Shown: piece by piece, positions 24,790 to 37,595 of the stretch
How positions within the stretch are numbered: position 1 is the first letter of the stretch
Layout: each line of letters begins with the position of its first letter
Source of the DNA: Ehretia macrophylla
Taxonomy: Eukaryota; Streptophyta; Magnoliopsida; Boraginales; Ehretiaceae
DNA: 64,000 nucleotides
Assembly: GCA_037974665.1 (NCBI GenBank)
Contig: CM075770.1
Location: 96,530,850 to 96,594,849 of the forward strand
Reading direction: 5' to 3'
Program-made: the position numbers and the translations under genes
The notes under the pieces: model-generated
What the model was told of the DNA's origin: nothing
The model's input: only the letters and a program-made list of their open reading frames with translations
Databases searched by the model: none

Positions 24790-26895
24790 CAAACTATTTC
24801 CAGTTGATAGTGCCATTACGGCAACTCATTGAAGGGGAAGAGTTTCCGGGAGGCTTGCTTGAAATTTTGGTTAATCATACAGGTAACTAAACTTAAATAG
24901 CAACTGGTAATGCAGGCAATGGATGGTAGTGTTTTCACCTCCATCTTTAGACAAAGTCATAATCAGACTACAGATTGTTGTCAGATTTCGTGTTTTTGCC
25001 TTATTACAGTGGCACCTGTAAGATGATAGGTTAGAGGCTGCTAACAATTTTGTGTATTAGCATTAGTGAAACTAGATAAACGGGTTTTAGACTTTTTTGG
25101 ATACGTTTTAACTGTGATCTTATCAAGTTTCTTCTTCTTCTCCATGCTCCCGGCAACACGGCACCACCCACCTTCCACCACCCTCCAAAACCAGTTTCTT
25201 CTTATTTTCTCCACTTATTAGAAAAGCGCAATATCTCTATTCCTGTAAGTGAGAAATTTTATCCATGTTCACTATGTCTCACAAAAGCTCACTAAGGTAA
25301 CTCAAGCGAACCAAAATCCACCTTTTTCTTCTTCATGCCACAACCTGCCTCATTCTCAGACAAGAGCTCTTTACACACATACACACACACAAATGCATAG
25401 TTACAAAGAACCAATAATGGTCATGAAGTTGTCTTGGTCACACATACACACACACACATGCATAGATACAAAGAGTTTCTTGGTCACACTACAAGCACCT
25501 AAGTTCATATTTGTCGACCAAGTTGGTACCATTGCGTGTCACAATCATGCATGCATGATGGACCTTGGAATAATATATATTGTTCTTGATCTGTACTATT
25601 TTTGTTTTTTCTTTTAATTCCTTTAATTTATTTTTTTCCTAATTTTCTCTTGTTTTTTTTTTCTTTTAATTCCAATTCTGGTTTGTAGCAAGATAGTCAC
25701 ATATGATGGCTATCGAACTTACTAAGAGTAACTTCGTCTTTCCATTCATTTTGGAATATAGAGAGATTAGTGTTATAAAAGAATGAAATTCATAAGCTTG
25801 TTATTTAAGTCTTGAGCGCAAAGGTCGCAAATGACCAAAAAGGGTATGGGAGAAAATATAAATGACCAAATTAGGGTGTCAGATCACGGAGAAGCGGGAA
25901 TAAGGATATTTTTGACTTTTCACGAAAAATTGATTAGTAGCTGTGCATGTTTATAATTTTATAGAAGTGGGTATGACGGTTTAAAAGTACTAACTGTTTC
26001 AGAGACTAACCCTTTACCGGTCATGATTCCTATTTCGAAAGGAAATTCAATAGTAGTAAACTGTCTATATTGCATCATCGTTACATGAATAATTATTCAC
26101 CATTAGATCTTTTTCATAACGTTATAGTTCAAAAATTATAAATATATGACGCCACATCAAGAAATTGTCTGTGGGTTACGGTCATTAATAACATTCAATA
26201 ACAACTGAACGTCACCTAAGTTGATGGAAGCTACTAATCAATTATCATATCTCATTCATTACATGTATTGTTTGGCACGAGCTAGTTAAATTAAATATTT
26301 CTTGTAACCCTTTTCAATCGTTTCTATCCCTGACAATATATTGATTCATTGATTGTGATTTTAATTTAATGCGACTAGTATCCATGAAGTTTCATTTCAC
26401 TATGGACTATAGAGTGAAACAAAAGGTCATAGTTCAATACTCTAGTAGAATGTTTCAATTTATGCTCTTATTTATTATTTGGATACATTAAGAAAGATGT
26501 ACGGTCTTATGAGGTACTATGATTTCACTCATCTTATTCGATTTTGAACCAACTCTAGCTGGACTGCTGTAAAAGCAGAGAAGAAGCTAATAACTAATGC
26601 TGTTATTGCTTATTCAAACAATCCCAATACCGATTTCAAGCTTAAGTTAAGCCCGGGAAATATTTCTAATGTATTGAAAGAATAAGAATTCAGATAAATT
26701 ACAAAGTGTTAAATGAGGAAATTCTGAAGAAGACAAGTTGTTATTGGGGAAAAATCAATAATAACAATATAGCTTTTGGTTGAAGTATTGAGTACAATAG
26801 GATCTATTTGTCCAAGGAAAGTTTTGACTAAGTGTGCAAGTAGTGTGTGAGTGTGTGTGTGAGAGAGAGAGAGTTATACCTATCACTATCAAGGA
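24790..26895. other. Tail-to-tail intergenic region
   Basis: It holds the 3' UTR of the CID gene (probably to about 25130) and of the dehydrogenase (26650-26895). CA microsatellites lie at 25372-25390 and 25440-25460 within an imperfect ~80-bp duplication ('cacatacacacacacacatgcatag..acaaag'). A GT/GA run lies at 26845-26872. No further gene was found; the open frame at 25249-25617 has low complexity. Confidence 0.55.
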
Positions 26896-29800
26896 TCAAC
26901 ATTTTATAGCTTTCCTGAGTATAAAATCTTTGACAAATAATGGCAGGTGATACATGATTGCCATTAAGGTGGAGTACTGCCCCATGGAGAACCAAGCAGG
27001 TGGATTTTTCTTTAGCAATTCTTCAACAGTCTTCTTGGCAAACTCCTCTGCAGGTGTTGCTCCTGGACCTTGTGACAGCTGCGCTCTAGCTCGAATTGCT
27101 TCTTCGAATTTTTTGTACAACTTCCATTCAGGCATTCGACTGTAACCAGCCATCGCGGAAGTTCCTAAGTTAGACTTCACAGCTCCTGGAACAATGTTAA
27201 CAACATCGATTCCAAAGGGTCGAAGTTCTAATCTGCATACATGTGACGACATTTTATCTGGTTAAAGAAAAAGCATACATGACTGTCATGTGAAAGCTAC
27301 AACTAACTTCCTATGTGAATTGAAAAATCCTGCAATTAGCTGACAATACTGTCATACATGGTAAGGATTGGGCAAATGCAGCTATCAAAAAGTTCCTCAA
27401 TCATAAGACCAGAGCTTGGTTCCAAAAGGAAGACCCCGGCAGACTCGTGGGGAAAGAGGGGGCAGTGGTCGAGGGAGGTGAAAGGTTTGTTCAGGTATTT
27501 CAAGTAGCCAGACTGAGTAAAGGTGGCATAAGCAGGAATTTGTTTATTGGTGGAGATGACAACCAAATTACACTTCACAGAAAATGACTATTAATCAGCA
27601 GTACAATCACTTCATGATACCGACGTATCAGCACGGGTATCACTTGCAAGTCAACAAAAGAATATAGAAGTATTCAATCGAAGCATCCAGATGGACTTAA
27701 AAGAGTATCAAATGCAAGTCAACCAGAGGCAACAGAAGTATTCTATCACATCGTCCGAATGGAAAAACGAGTATCATATGCAAGTGAATAAGAGAACATA
27801 GCAGCACTGGACTGCTTCCAGTAGTCATTGCTAGCATTGGATATTATGCAACTGGTCTCTACACGTGTGTATAATAATATATTTGTACCAAGAGAATATT
27901 TGTATTTTCACATAATGAATCATTGTGTAAAAACATACTTGCAAGCAGGTACACACATTCAGATGCAAGTGAATTTTCAGCTGAAGCAAAATAAGATTGT
28001 GATATTTTATCCAAAGTCTCTTTTTCACTCTTTTTTTTTTTTTTTTTTTTTTGCAGATACCTTTAGGTCTGCATAAGATCTACACGAGCTTTGGCAGTAA
28101 AAATAGGGGAAACAGAATAGACAAAGGAAATTTAACCCAGATGTGCTTTGTCAGATCAACTTCTGAAAGTTGGTTAGAAGATACACATCTTTAGCAACCC
28201 CCTACTTCTTGCAGTGGTAGATATAAAACGACGTTAATAATGTCTATTCGCCTTTGCAGTAGCTTCATTGATATTACCTACCAAATAAATGGCCCTACTC
28301 CTTTCGCTATATGAACCCTAAAACATTTCTTTGACCTATATTAAAATGCCTCAAAATGACAAAAACCATAGGCTGTTTCCACCTTCCTATATGCTCCTCC
28401 ATTTATTGCTAGATAAGTAGATTATATAGTTGATGCCATTAGCATATACATCTTGTCTATGTACTTTTACTTCAAGTGCGTCAGTGCTCAATAATTCAAA
28501 ATGTTTCTTTCTGCCAACTGAGGGCAAACTCTTGTACACATTGTAGGACAAGGTTTGATACAGCAGAAGATAAGGTTTGTAGAGCTGACTAAGTTGAGCT
28601 TCGAGACTGAAAAGTATCAAGGATGATTAAATATCGTCGAAAGGGTTTTAGGGGGATAAGCCTATGCACAAATGATTTAGTTTATCATAATCGAGTGAGA
28701 AGTAATATTTACATTATCAAGTAAATTGTAAATTTATTTAAAAAAACTAAAATATTTCAGATAGTCTTAGAGAAAAAGAATAGGAGTTCAGCAAAGTGGA
28801 AAATACTCCTAGAAGTCAATAGCATCACACAGCCCAGAAGGCTTCAGAGCTCCAAAACTCTTATAACACTGAATACTCACTGAAGTAGCAACAATACATG
28901 GATATGCATAGAATAAAATATCACCCATCAACCAATTTTCTGAAAGGTACAACCCTGTCATTGGAATACGACAAAATAATTGATTTTAACAGCTTATTTA
29001 GCATACAGAAATAATGATTGATAAACTTCACTAGCTGAAAATTACTTGAACGCTAAACAGTAGTAGAATGAAATGACATGCATTTAGATTGTCATAAATC
29101 TTAAAGTTTATTGTCTCTTTACTTCATATATACTTCATGAGTTAGCCTAACAGCTAAGCTAGAAAATTGTCACACCATCATGAGGAAAATGAATACCCGG
29201 AAAAGAACACGAGAACAATCTGCAGATAGGGGCCATACATAACATCTGAGAGGATTATCAGTAATTTGAAAATGCTATTATTCAGCTATCTATAAGCATG
29301 ATGAGCTGCTTTGCAGCTTTGCTGTGTAAGAACCCAGGATGTTGAAAAAAAAGATTGATTATATTTCACAAGTTTGATTCTCTTTTCCTTCTCACGAGTT
29401 TTCATTTTATCTTTTGCTCCTATTTTTATTTGGTTTATCATATACGTCATCTGATTTATTTGTGGAAGGGAAAATTAATTAACATCCACATAGGCATGAA
29501 ATCAGGACAAACCTCAGAGTATCAGTTAGTGCATGTAGAGCGGCTTTTGACGCAGTGTAAGCACCTGCCCAAGGTGGAGGGGCCATGACAGTAACGCTTC
29601 CGACATTAACTATCTTTCCCTTCTTCCTAGCAGCCATGTGAGGAACCACAGCTTGAATTAATCTCATGGAACCTACACACATGAGGCGACATTATAAGCA
29701 ATGAGAAAGGATTAAGAGACAAACAAGGTCAGAATGCAATAAATCATACATGAATCTAACTATAGGAAGAACTGAGGGAGAGAATCAATAGAACCCAAAT

Positions 29801-32732
29801 ACATGCAAGGACAAAAGCAATTACACAAATCCTTGTAACATAAATCAAGGAACAGAAAAAGGACAAGCAATGACCACATGGTGCTAAAAAGTCATTTTTC
29901 TTAAAGATCAGTAAGTATGAATAATCGATTAAAGCAACAAAGAGTATCAAATTCACATTGGCTTTCCTATGAGTAAACTTAAGTAGAAAAGAGAACTTAT
30001 CACCCCTCAGTCCTCTATCCCAAAACAGTGTTGAACAGCAAGACCACTAACCAGGTAAACTAAATGTCAGGTTGGATTTGCCTGGTAAATTAATTGCCAG
30101 ATTGAATTTTTTACAGGTTAGAAGCAGTCTCCTCTTCATCAGCGATGTAAATGGATGGCCCATTTGGAACTGTCAAATTAAATTCCGCAGCATCTTGTGC
30201 GTGCAAGACCAATTATGAGATCTATTACTACATTTCAGTAATGCAACTTGTATAATGCAGGCTAGTGCCTTGAATAAATCAATAAGTTTAGATAATTAAT
30301 GGTTTTGGTTGATTTAGAAGGCACTCTTGACCATCGTCTTACAACGCTCAGTAGTAGCAATAGCGGCACCACTTAAAACTAAAGAAACAAAAAGCTGTAG
30401 ATCTTGTTCTTGTTTTGCTGGGAATGAAATGTGCTCCAGACTAGTACATAACGAAAATTGATTGTCTGACTTATATAAGTGAAAGTTGGAAAAGCTTGGA
30501 GTGAAGAGTCAATAGCAACTCTCACATCGGTGGAAGTCAAGACCACATGTTTTTAGACAAAAATGTTCAGGTTTACATGGTGGCAATAGACCTGGTTATC
30601 TCAACCATATTACGAAGAGCTACATTCAACAGTCTTTCAAAACAAACAGCCAATAAATACGACAGAAATGTATGCACACATCAACTATGAAGCAAAACAT
30701 TCCAACAATTTTGTTTTTTTGATATTCGCAACGGTATTGCCTGTGTGTAACTTTGTTAGTTCATATAAGAATCTGGGAGATAGGACCAGCCATATTAATC
30801 GGTCAATTGTATTTAAAGTGAAAGCCAAGAAGCTTTATGAAGCATCACACTATAAAAACGGGTGCTTGCAAAATCTGCCTACTTGCACACTCAAGAGTAA
30901 ATATATCCCACGAGTCTCTCAAAAATCCGCTCTCTTATCTTTCATCTGCCTTGGTGGCTGCAGGTGGTAGTTGATGAATCTTGGTGGCGAGAAAGTTATA
31001 CAAAATATTAAAAAGAAAACGAAGAAGCAAACTAAGATCAAGAGAAACGCCTGTTAAGCCATAGAAGAAAAAGAAAGACCATCATTCCCTGCCAGATGCC
31101 AGATTTTTAATCACTGACTCACCTTAAAGCTAATCACTTGCTATTATCAGCATTTTAAAAAGAAAGTCATTATATTGAACTGAAGAAGCCATTCATCGAG
31201 AAAGGTAAGAACATACAGAACACACAAATACACATAAAGATTCAAAACTTTAAGCAACCAAAAGCCTTTTCGTGATCCATAATCCGAAACAGAAATACAG
31301 TTTGTTAAAATCATTGGCTTATGACTTGGTCTAGAGAAAATAAGCATCATCCATGAAACAAGTAACACAATATAAACAATTATATGCATCAATTGGAAAT
31401 GGATATTTGCAATAAAAAATTAGATGACTGAGATAAAGATTTTCTTTGATTGTTGTATACGAACAGCTTAACATTATGCTAAACTATATAAACCACTATT
31501 ATGTTTCTATCAGTGTACTAGAATCAGTTCAAAACGCTATCAAGCTGTTCTAGATCACTTGCTATATACAATAAGGGCCTTTAAAGGCTAATTTGATCAC
31601 GGGCCAGTTCTAACACACTCAATTCAGTTCAAAGTGTTAGAATATACACTTGTCCTATATCAGAAAATCAAAAACTCTAAAACCACCTTATAAGATTTTG
31701 GGGTACTCCACTTGGCACCAATTAGTTTTAAGATAAAACTCCAGTTATCTTAATATGGTATCGGAGTTGGGCCATTGGTCCAATCATATTCATTCGCGTA
31801 CGATTCATCTTATATTAAGTCCACTTTGTCTTTAATCTTTCGCGTCTACTTTGTCTTTAATATTTCGCGTCCACTTTGTCTTTAATCTTTCGCGTCTACT
31901 TTGTCTTTAATATTTCGCGTGTGCCATATTAGGTAACACATGAACGAGAGTGTTAGAATATAAACTTGTTTCACATCGAAAAATCAGAAACTCTAAGATC
32001 ACCTAATAAGATCTTGGGCTACTCCACTTGACACCAATTGATTTTAAGATGGAACTCCAATTATCTTAACACAAAGTAAAACTGTAATGACCCGAATCCA
32101 ACTATTAACATACTAATAGACCTGTCCCAAAATGCCTAAACTCATATTGACACTAATAGAACAACCAAGTCATAAAACATAAGCATATCATGTACACAAC
32201 CAATGTCGTACGAGATGTTACAGTAATCGTATCTAAGATTCACTATTATTTTAATTCAAATTATGACCTGGGCTATATTAAATTCATCGAAACTAACTTC
32301 ATGTGATCTAACCAATCAAAGTGACAACACAAACATACAATAATTAAAAAAACAAAAAATGTATTATAAAAAACCTGAAAATCAACAGTTTTTACCAAAA
32401 ATATTGGTGTTGAAGGTGCGTTCAACTGCAGACAATGGGACCTCAGCAAGAGGTCCTACACACTGCACACCAGCGTTGTTCACGACTATGTCCACGTGTC
32501 CAAATTTCTGAACGACGTTGGATAGCACGCGCTGCACGCTCTCATCAGACAAGACGTCCAATTCTTGAAGAAAAAATCTGGGGTCATTCTGTAAATCAGA
32601 CATGGAGGCAAGCGACCTTGCAGTGGCAACTACGTGGCAGTTCTTGGCTGCAAACGCGCGGGCCAGCGCGTGGCCTATCCCTCCTGTTGTGCACCCAGTT
32701 ATCACAACTACATGCCTCTCATTGTGTTCCAT
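26896..32732 (-). CDS. Short-chain dehydrogenase/reductase, 1-acyl-DHAP reductase-like
   Basis: Classical SDR predicted to reduce a carbonyl with NADPH; the closest named relative I recognise is the yeast AYR1-type 1-acyldihydroxyacetone-phosphate reductase of ether-lipid/phosphatidate synthesis. Exons 32396-32732, 29513-29672, 26896-27232; 277 aa. Cofactor motif TGCTTGGIG at residues 12-20, Arg39 after the second strand (fits NADPH), NNAG at 85-88, and the catalytic set Asn110, Ser138, Tyr151, Lys155 (YTASK), all with normal spacing. The C-terminal part ([22 protein letters not shown]) is hydrophobic and may bind membrane. The splice phases (1 and 2) close exactly. Intron 1 holds a TRIM (31635-32071). 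The exact substrate is inferred from family resemblance only. Confidence 0.9.
27340..27585. other. Unexplained GC-richer open stretch in dehydrogenase intron 2
   Basis: About 245 bp stand out from the AT-rich intron by composition and are open in more than one frame: on the plus strand (reading ...[20 protein letters not shown]...) and on the minus strand (80 codons to 27336). I do not recognise either product. It could be a captured gene fragment or part of an unidentified transposon. Confidence 0.35.
28031..28052. repeat. Poly(T) tract in dehydrogenase intron 2
   Basis: A run of about 22 T followed by GCAG. In the minus-strand gene it is a poly(A) tract, so it could be the tail of a retroposed insertion, but no body with SINE or LINE features was found next to it. 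Confidence 0.5.
31635..32071 (+). mobile_element. TRIM (terminal-repeat retrotransposon in miniature), 437 bp
   Basis: Two 121-bp terminal direct repeats, 31635-31755 and 31951-32071, both TGTTAGAATATA...ATCTTAA(T/C)A. They are flanked by a perfect 5-bp target duplication CAAAG (31630-31634 and 32072-32076). Right after the first repeat comes a tRNA-iMet-type primer site (TGGTATCGGAGTTGGGCC at 31756). The ~195-bp interior has no coding capacity. By eye the repeats differ at about 20 of 121 positions, so the insertion is old. It sits in intron 1 of the dehydrogenase gene, antisense to it. Confidence 0.9.
31815..31920. repeat. Minisatellite inside the TRIM, ~27-bp unit, four copies
   Basis: Units of the form (C/T)ACTTTGTCTTTAAT(C/A)TTTCGCGT are repeated four times and alternate C-version and A-version. 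It accounts for most of the interior of the TRIM. Confidence 0.85.
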
Positions 32733-33959
32733 CGCCTTCAGAGAGAGAGAATGTGAAACTGCACTGTTGGTGGTGTGTTCTTTTTTTTTCTTTTTTTCCG
32801 ACAGTTGGTGGTGGGTTCAGTTCTACAATTATGGAACTAGCATACGAGGGGGAGTACTTAAAATGTCTGATATGTGTGAAGAGTGAATTTCACACGTGTC
32901 ACTAACAAATACATAGAGTTAGGCTTCAAGACATTTATGAGTTTTATATATTATTTCCAGCGCGTGGTGGGGACGACATCCTATATTTTGAAGCATTTAT
33001 CCAAGTATGTAAAATTCACGTCACTGACAAATCAGATCTGCTGCATGTTATTTTTAAGAAAAATCCAGCACTAAGTTACCATAGATCATTTTGCTATTTG
33101 TTCTAGTGGTATAATTTTTATTTTAAATATAAAAATTTTAAAATTAATTTTTATGTATAATATTTTAAATAACGTAAAATAACTTAAATTTATTTTAAAT
33201 TTTTTAAAAAAAGTTATGATAGATCATTTAAGCACTGATTACGAGGCCTAAAAGTACCATGTGTTAAAAATGGTAAAAAGCTGAAAGATGTGCGGTTAGT
33301 AATGTGAATTTTTACTAGCAATCTTGAAACCACAGTTACATCTGTAGATGAGGATATTAGCTGACAATTTGACAATAATTTTCAAACATCGATAATTCTT
33401 TAGTCAGCAATTTAGAGCTAAGGAAAATTCTTCCATAAAACATGTAGTAAATCTACTACAATTATATGTCAAGTTGTTATTTTAAAAGATTAATTCATGT
33501 TAGTCTGTATTATATAAATTTATTATGTCAGAATGTCAAAAGTTTCTCTTTTTACTAATTTGATCTTATAAATTTTTATATAAATTACTGTAATATCCTC
33601 ATTTATAACAATTAATTATTATTTATTAACTAATTAAAATACTTTTTTATCTATATAACTGTGATAAATTTATCACATATTTCATGAAAAATGAATGCTA
33701 CAGCTAAAAGAACTGCCATCCACATGTGCGGTGCAGGAGGAAAGGAATTAAGAGGACAGCTAGGAACCTCGAGGGGGTTGTGATGTCAAAATCCTCAGGG
33801 TGTAGCATCCATGTGCTGTGGTTACCTACCTACATGCATTAGTTAGTTTATTAAATTCAGCAGACATTTCAACCAATTGCATTAAGAGAAAGGTTAAAAT
33901 ATTTTTTTATTACTTATTTATCACTTTTCATTTAGTTGGCAAAACCCTTAAAAAAGGCC
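32733..33959. other. Dehydrogenase upstream region
   Basis: The leader close to the ATG is GA-rich on the plus strand (CTCTCTCT on the sense strand, 32739-32748). From 33080 to 33700 it is very AT-rich with no gene or repeat structure that I could resolve. A GC-richer patch at 33712-33840 is unassigned. Confidence 0.45.
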
Positions 33960-34389
33960 TCGTCTCTTAAAAACGGCATGATGGACCATCTGATTATAAA
34001 TGAATAGTGAGTTTTATATGTATGAGGTCAATCTCATGTTAGATCTGTATATGTTAGATTATATGTTTTAAAAGCTAATTAGTTGTAATTTTAGGACATA
34101 ATAATTATAATTGAGTTGATAATTATATTTAAATAAAATCCTTAAAATTATCTTATAGATCTTATTTTTAAGTCAAGAGCATGAGTGACAAAATCTATGA
34201 TGCAAAATAAATTTTAGAATAAGTCCCTGATCATGGGATAAATTAATTGGACATTAGTTCATCCAGATGGATCGGTATACAATCTACTACCTCGATTAAT
34301 ATGAGATATTAATGATGAGGGTAATGAGTCTTATGTTGCATTAGTAGATGTATAAATACTTGTTAGGAACAAGTTGTTGGAATTTGTAT
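33960..34389 (+). mobile_element. Possible LTR fragment with TATA box
   Basis: The segment ends in GATGTATAAATACTTG (34352-34367) and has a composition like a copia U3, cut by the start of the gypsy LTR at 34390. No second copy is present in the window, so the assignment is tentative. Confidence 0.3.
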
Positions 34390-34898
34390 TGTGAGGCCCC
34401 ATACCTAATTCCCGAGCATTAACACATTACTCGAGCATTACTTAAGATTAATTTACATTTTGATCCACTATGTGTTCTTAGTTCTCATAGTAGGAATTAA
34501 ATTAAACTTAGAACTATATAACACTAGCCTATCAAACTAAGCTTTCGTTTCAATTAGGGGTAAATAACTAACCTAGTATACACATTAGAATAATATGTAA
34601 ATACTCTGACATGTTAACTAGTGTATTGCGTGAATAGTAAGGGCTTTACTATGTGTGTAGTGATTTTAACTTGTGAAATAAAAGAAAGTTAAAGTATCAA
34701 ACTAAGGATTTAATTAAAAGAAAAGGGGATTAACTTAATAAGTACATTAAATAAATTATGTAGATTTATTCTATTAGCTTATATTAAGTTAATATAACTT
34801 TTCATTAGAATAATAAAAGTCTTGAGTACTGGTTACTTTGAGTATCGACAAGTGGAAATTAGTTAGTAATATCAACTTAGTATAGCTTATATTATAAA

Positions 34899-35848
34899 GA
34901 GTAAAATGCATCATATTCCCCTGTGTTTTTACAAAGTTATATTATAAACCTTGTGTTTTAAAAAGTCGCGTTATAAACCCTGTATTATAGAAAACGTTGC
35001 ATACACGCCCCAAACTCAAATTCCGTTTAACTCTGTTAGTTAGCCTTGTAAAAAGATAAAATTGTCCTCATTTAAAGATAAATCCATCAAAGGGGGTATT
35101 TGCAACTTTTTTTATATCAGAAGGGGGTATTTATCACTTTTTTAATATTAGAGGAAGGTATTTACAATATTTTTCATTTTGCAATATCAGAACCATGTGC
35201 TAGTCTACCTTCTAAGAAGATCTACAACCTTAAACTAATAAATATCATTTAATTAAAAGAATAAAAAAACGTATAGCTTATCTAACAGAATATTTATGTC
35301 CACCATAAAAAAATGTAAATCTTATGCTTGAAGTTCAAAGTCATATTGCAACTAGCAATAATCGTACTTTCACTTAGAATCACGTTCTTCTACAAGTAGA
35401 TTAAAATCTTTAAATCAGTGCAAAATCAACTTCAAATCGAAGAAAAATCACTTTGAAAGAGTTTTTCTCTCTAGGATTGTCAAATTTTTTTATTTTATTA
35501 TTTTTGAAGGGGCAATTTACATATTTATAAAAAAACACAGGGGCAATTAGAAACCTTATAAAAAACACAAGGGGCAATTTACAACGTTATTGAAAACAAA
35601 ATGGACAATTAGCAACTGATGTTAAAAGGGTATTTTCGTCATTCTGCATATGTTTTAAAGCTTAATAAATGTCATACTTGCATTTCAAGCGTGTGTATTA
35701 CACTCACGTTAAAATGGACAGAAAAATAGACGGCGGGGAGTTATATGCAACGTTTTCCATAACATAGAGTTTATAACGCGACTTTTTAAAACACAAAGTT
35801 TATGATGCAATTTTGTGAAAACACAGGGGAGTATAGTGCATTTTACTC
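34899..35848. mobile_element. MULE-type non-autonomous element, 950 bp
   Basis: Long terminal inverted repeats of ~120 bp start GAGTAAAATGCA at 34899 and end TGCATTTTACTC at 35848. It is flanked by a perfect 9-bp target duplication TATTATAAA (34890-34898 and 35849-35857), the size typical of Mutator-like elements. Interior is AT-rich and non-coding. The TIRs contain several spaced TGTGTTTT motifs. Inserted in the long gypsy LTR. Confidence 0.9.
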
Positions 35849-36508
35849 TATTATAAATCACTCTTTTCTAAATACAATTGGACAATATGAAGTTGTAAAT
35901 AATAGAACTAGGTTAACAAATATAAGCATGGTAGAATAATATGAAAATACTGTTATAAAGACATATAATAATCTGACCTTATAAAATGAAAAGGTTAGTA
36001 TATCAATTAAGTAATTTACTCTAATAAGAAGATTAATACTTAGGAATATACTTAGGTTTGTACTGAATGATTTTCTTTTAAGAATGTTAACTCACATTAA
36101 GAATTAAGTTAATGTTATTCTTTCGAATAAAAGATAAGTATAACACTATAGTTTATTAGCCTCTAAATTCCGTAGTTGTTCCCACTCTTATTTTTTACAC
36201 CACTAATTAGCCCTTATAGCTAAACCCATTCTAACTTCATTGCATCCTCCAAAACTCTAGCTAAACTTACTCAAATGCGCCATGATTTGTTAACCACCGT
36301 TAGTTGCCAAGAACTTCTACCTTTTATTTCTAGTGCTCTTACATAAAATTATTATTGCTGCAATTATTTTATAATTAAAACACATGAAATTATCTTACAT
36401 ATATTTTTTTTAAAGAATTCTCAACTACATTCATCCTAAATTTGTATGCACAGTGCTATGCTTCCATTTCATTGACCCTACATTCTTTTCGGGTTTAAAT
36501 AAATTATA

Positions 36509-36869
36509 GGGTAAATAGCGTATTATCCCCATGTGTTTTGCTAAAAATGCACAATACTCTTGTGTTTTAAAAATTAGCTGATTACCTCTCTGTGTTTTGC
36601 TAAAAGTAGCTGATTACCCTATTGTGTTTTATAAAAGTAGTTGATTGCCCCATTATATTTTATAACAAGAGCACTAATTTTTAAAAAGCACATGGGGTAA
36701 ATTAGCTACTTTTATAAAACACAGGGAGGTAATCAACTAATTTTTAAAACACAAGGGGGTATTGTGTACTTTTAGCAAAACACAGGGGGGGTAATCAGCT
36801 AATTTTTTAAATATAGAGGGGTATTGTACATTTTTAGCAGAATATAAGGGGATAATACGCTATTTACCC
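36509..36869. mobile_element. MULE-type MITE, 361 bp, foldback
   Basis: Inverted repeats GGGTAAATAGCGTATTAT at 36509 and ATAATACGCTATTTACCC ending 36869; nearly the whole element folds back on itself. Flanks TAAATTATA (36500-36508) and TAAATAATA (36870-36878) match at 8 of 9. Motifs of the type TGTGTTTT(G/A)..AAAA recur every ~31-36 bases on each arm. Inserted in the long gypsy LTR. Confidence 0.85.
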
Positions 36870-37329
36870 TAAATAATATAGACCTAAAGTACTCACATAT
36901 ATATAAATACGATCCAATTTATATATTTTCTTTTAACATTCTTCACTTGCATATTATAAATGTATTTTATATACTCTTTATCATTCTCATAGGAGTATCA
37001 CTGCTAGCATAAATATCATACCACCGCCAAGCTAATGCCTGCCAAATCCTTAGTTCCACTGTCCAAATAAACAAACAAACCACATAGTATTACGCGGCAT
37101 TATCACAGCCTAACCCAATTTCCGTCAGCAAGCCTATGATCGCCTAACAATAGCTCATATTTTTGCCAGCAAATGAACTTGCCGCCCAAGCTACCAACTT
37201 ATTCATCAATATTCCATCGTCCTAGTGTAGTAGTCTGCACAATTTTCTTTAAGCCGATTCATCCATTAGCTTTAATGTTTATCTTAGTTAGCTTTAGTTT
37301 TATAGTAGTTAGATTTAGTTTATAACTTG

Positions 37330-37595
37330 TTAGAGTTGGTGACCCGAATTTTATTTGGCCCAATCCGAAAAGTTTGTGGTACGACTCATTTGGTGAAAAC
37401 TTATTTTTAGGAGCTAACTCTATTTGCTCACCTTTTGTACCAATTCTTCGGTATAGTGAATTTGCTCCTCCTCTGCCCGTGGTTTTTCCCGTCAAGGGTT
37501 TTCCACGTAAAATCTGTGTGCCTCTTATTTTTCCTTTTCGCTTTCTGTTGCTATTGTTTGTCACCTTTGATAACATAACAAGACCAAAAATAAAG
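37330..37595 (+). mobile_element. Possible copia LTR 3'-part fragment
   Basis: The string TGGTTTTTCCCGTCAAGG..TTTTCCACGTAAAATC (37480-37514) resembles the R/U5 region of many plant copia LTRs, followed by a T-rich stretch. It lies within the span of the long gypsy LTR and may be one more nested fragment. No ends were found. Confidence 0.35.

Noticed and set aside
31797-31920. CTACTTTG strings in the TRIM minisatellite as further members of the hairpin family
   Set aside because: The flanking sequence does not form the required stem; the match is to the loop only. Similar isolated strings at 53403 and 54091 were rejected for the same reason.
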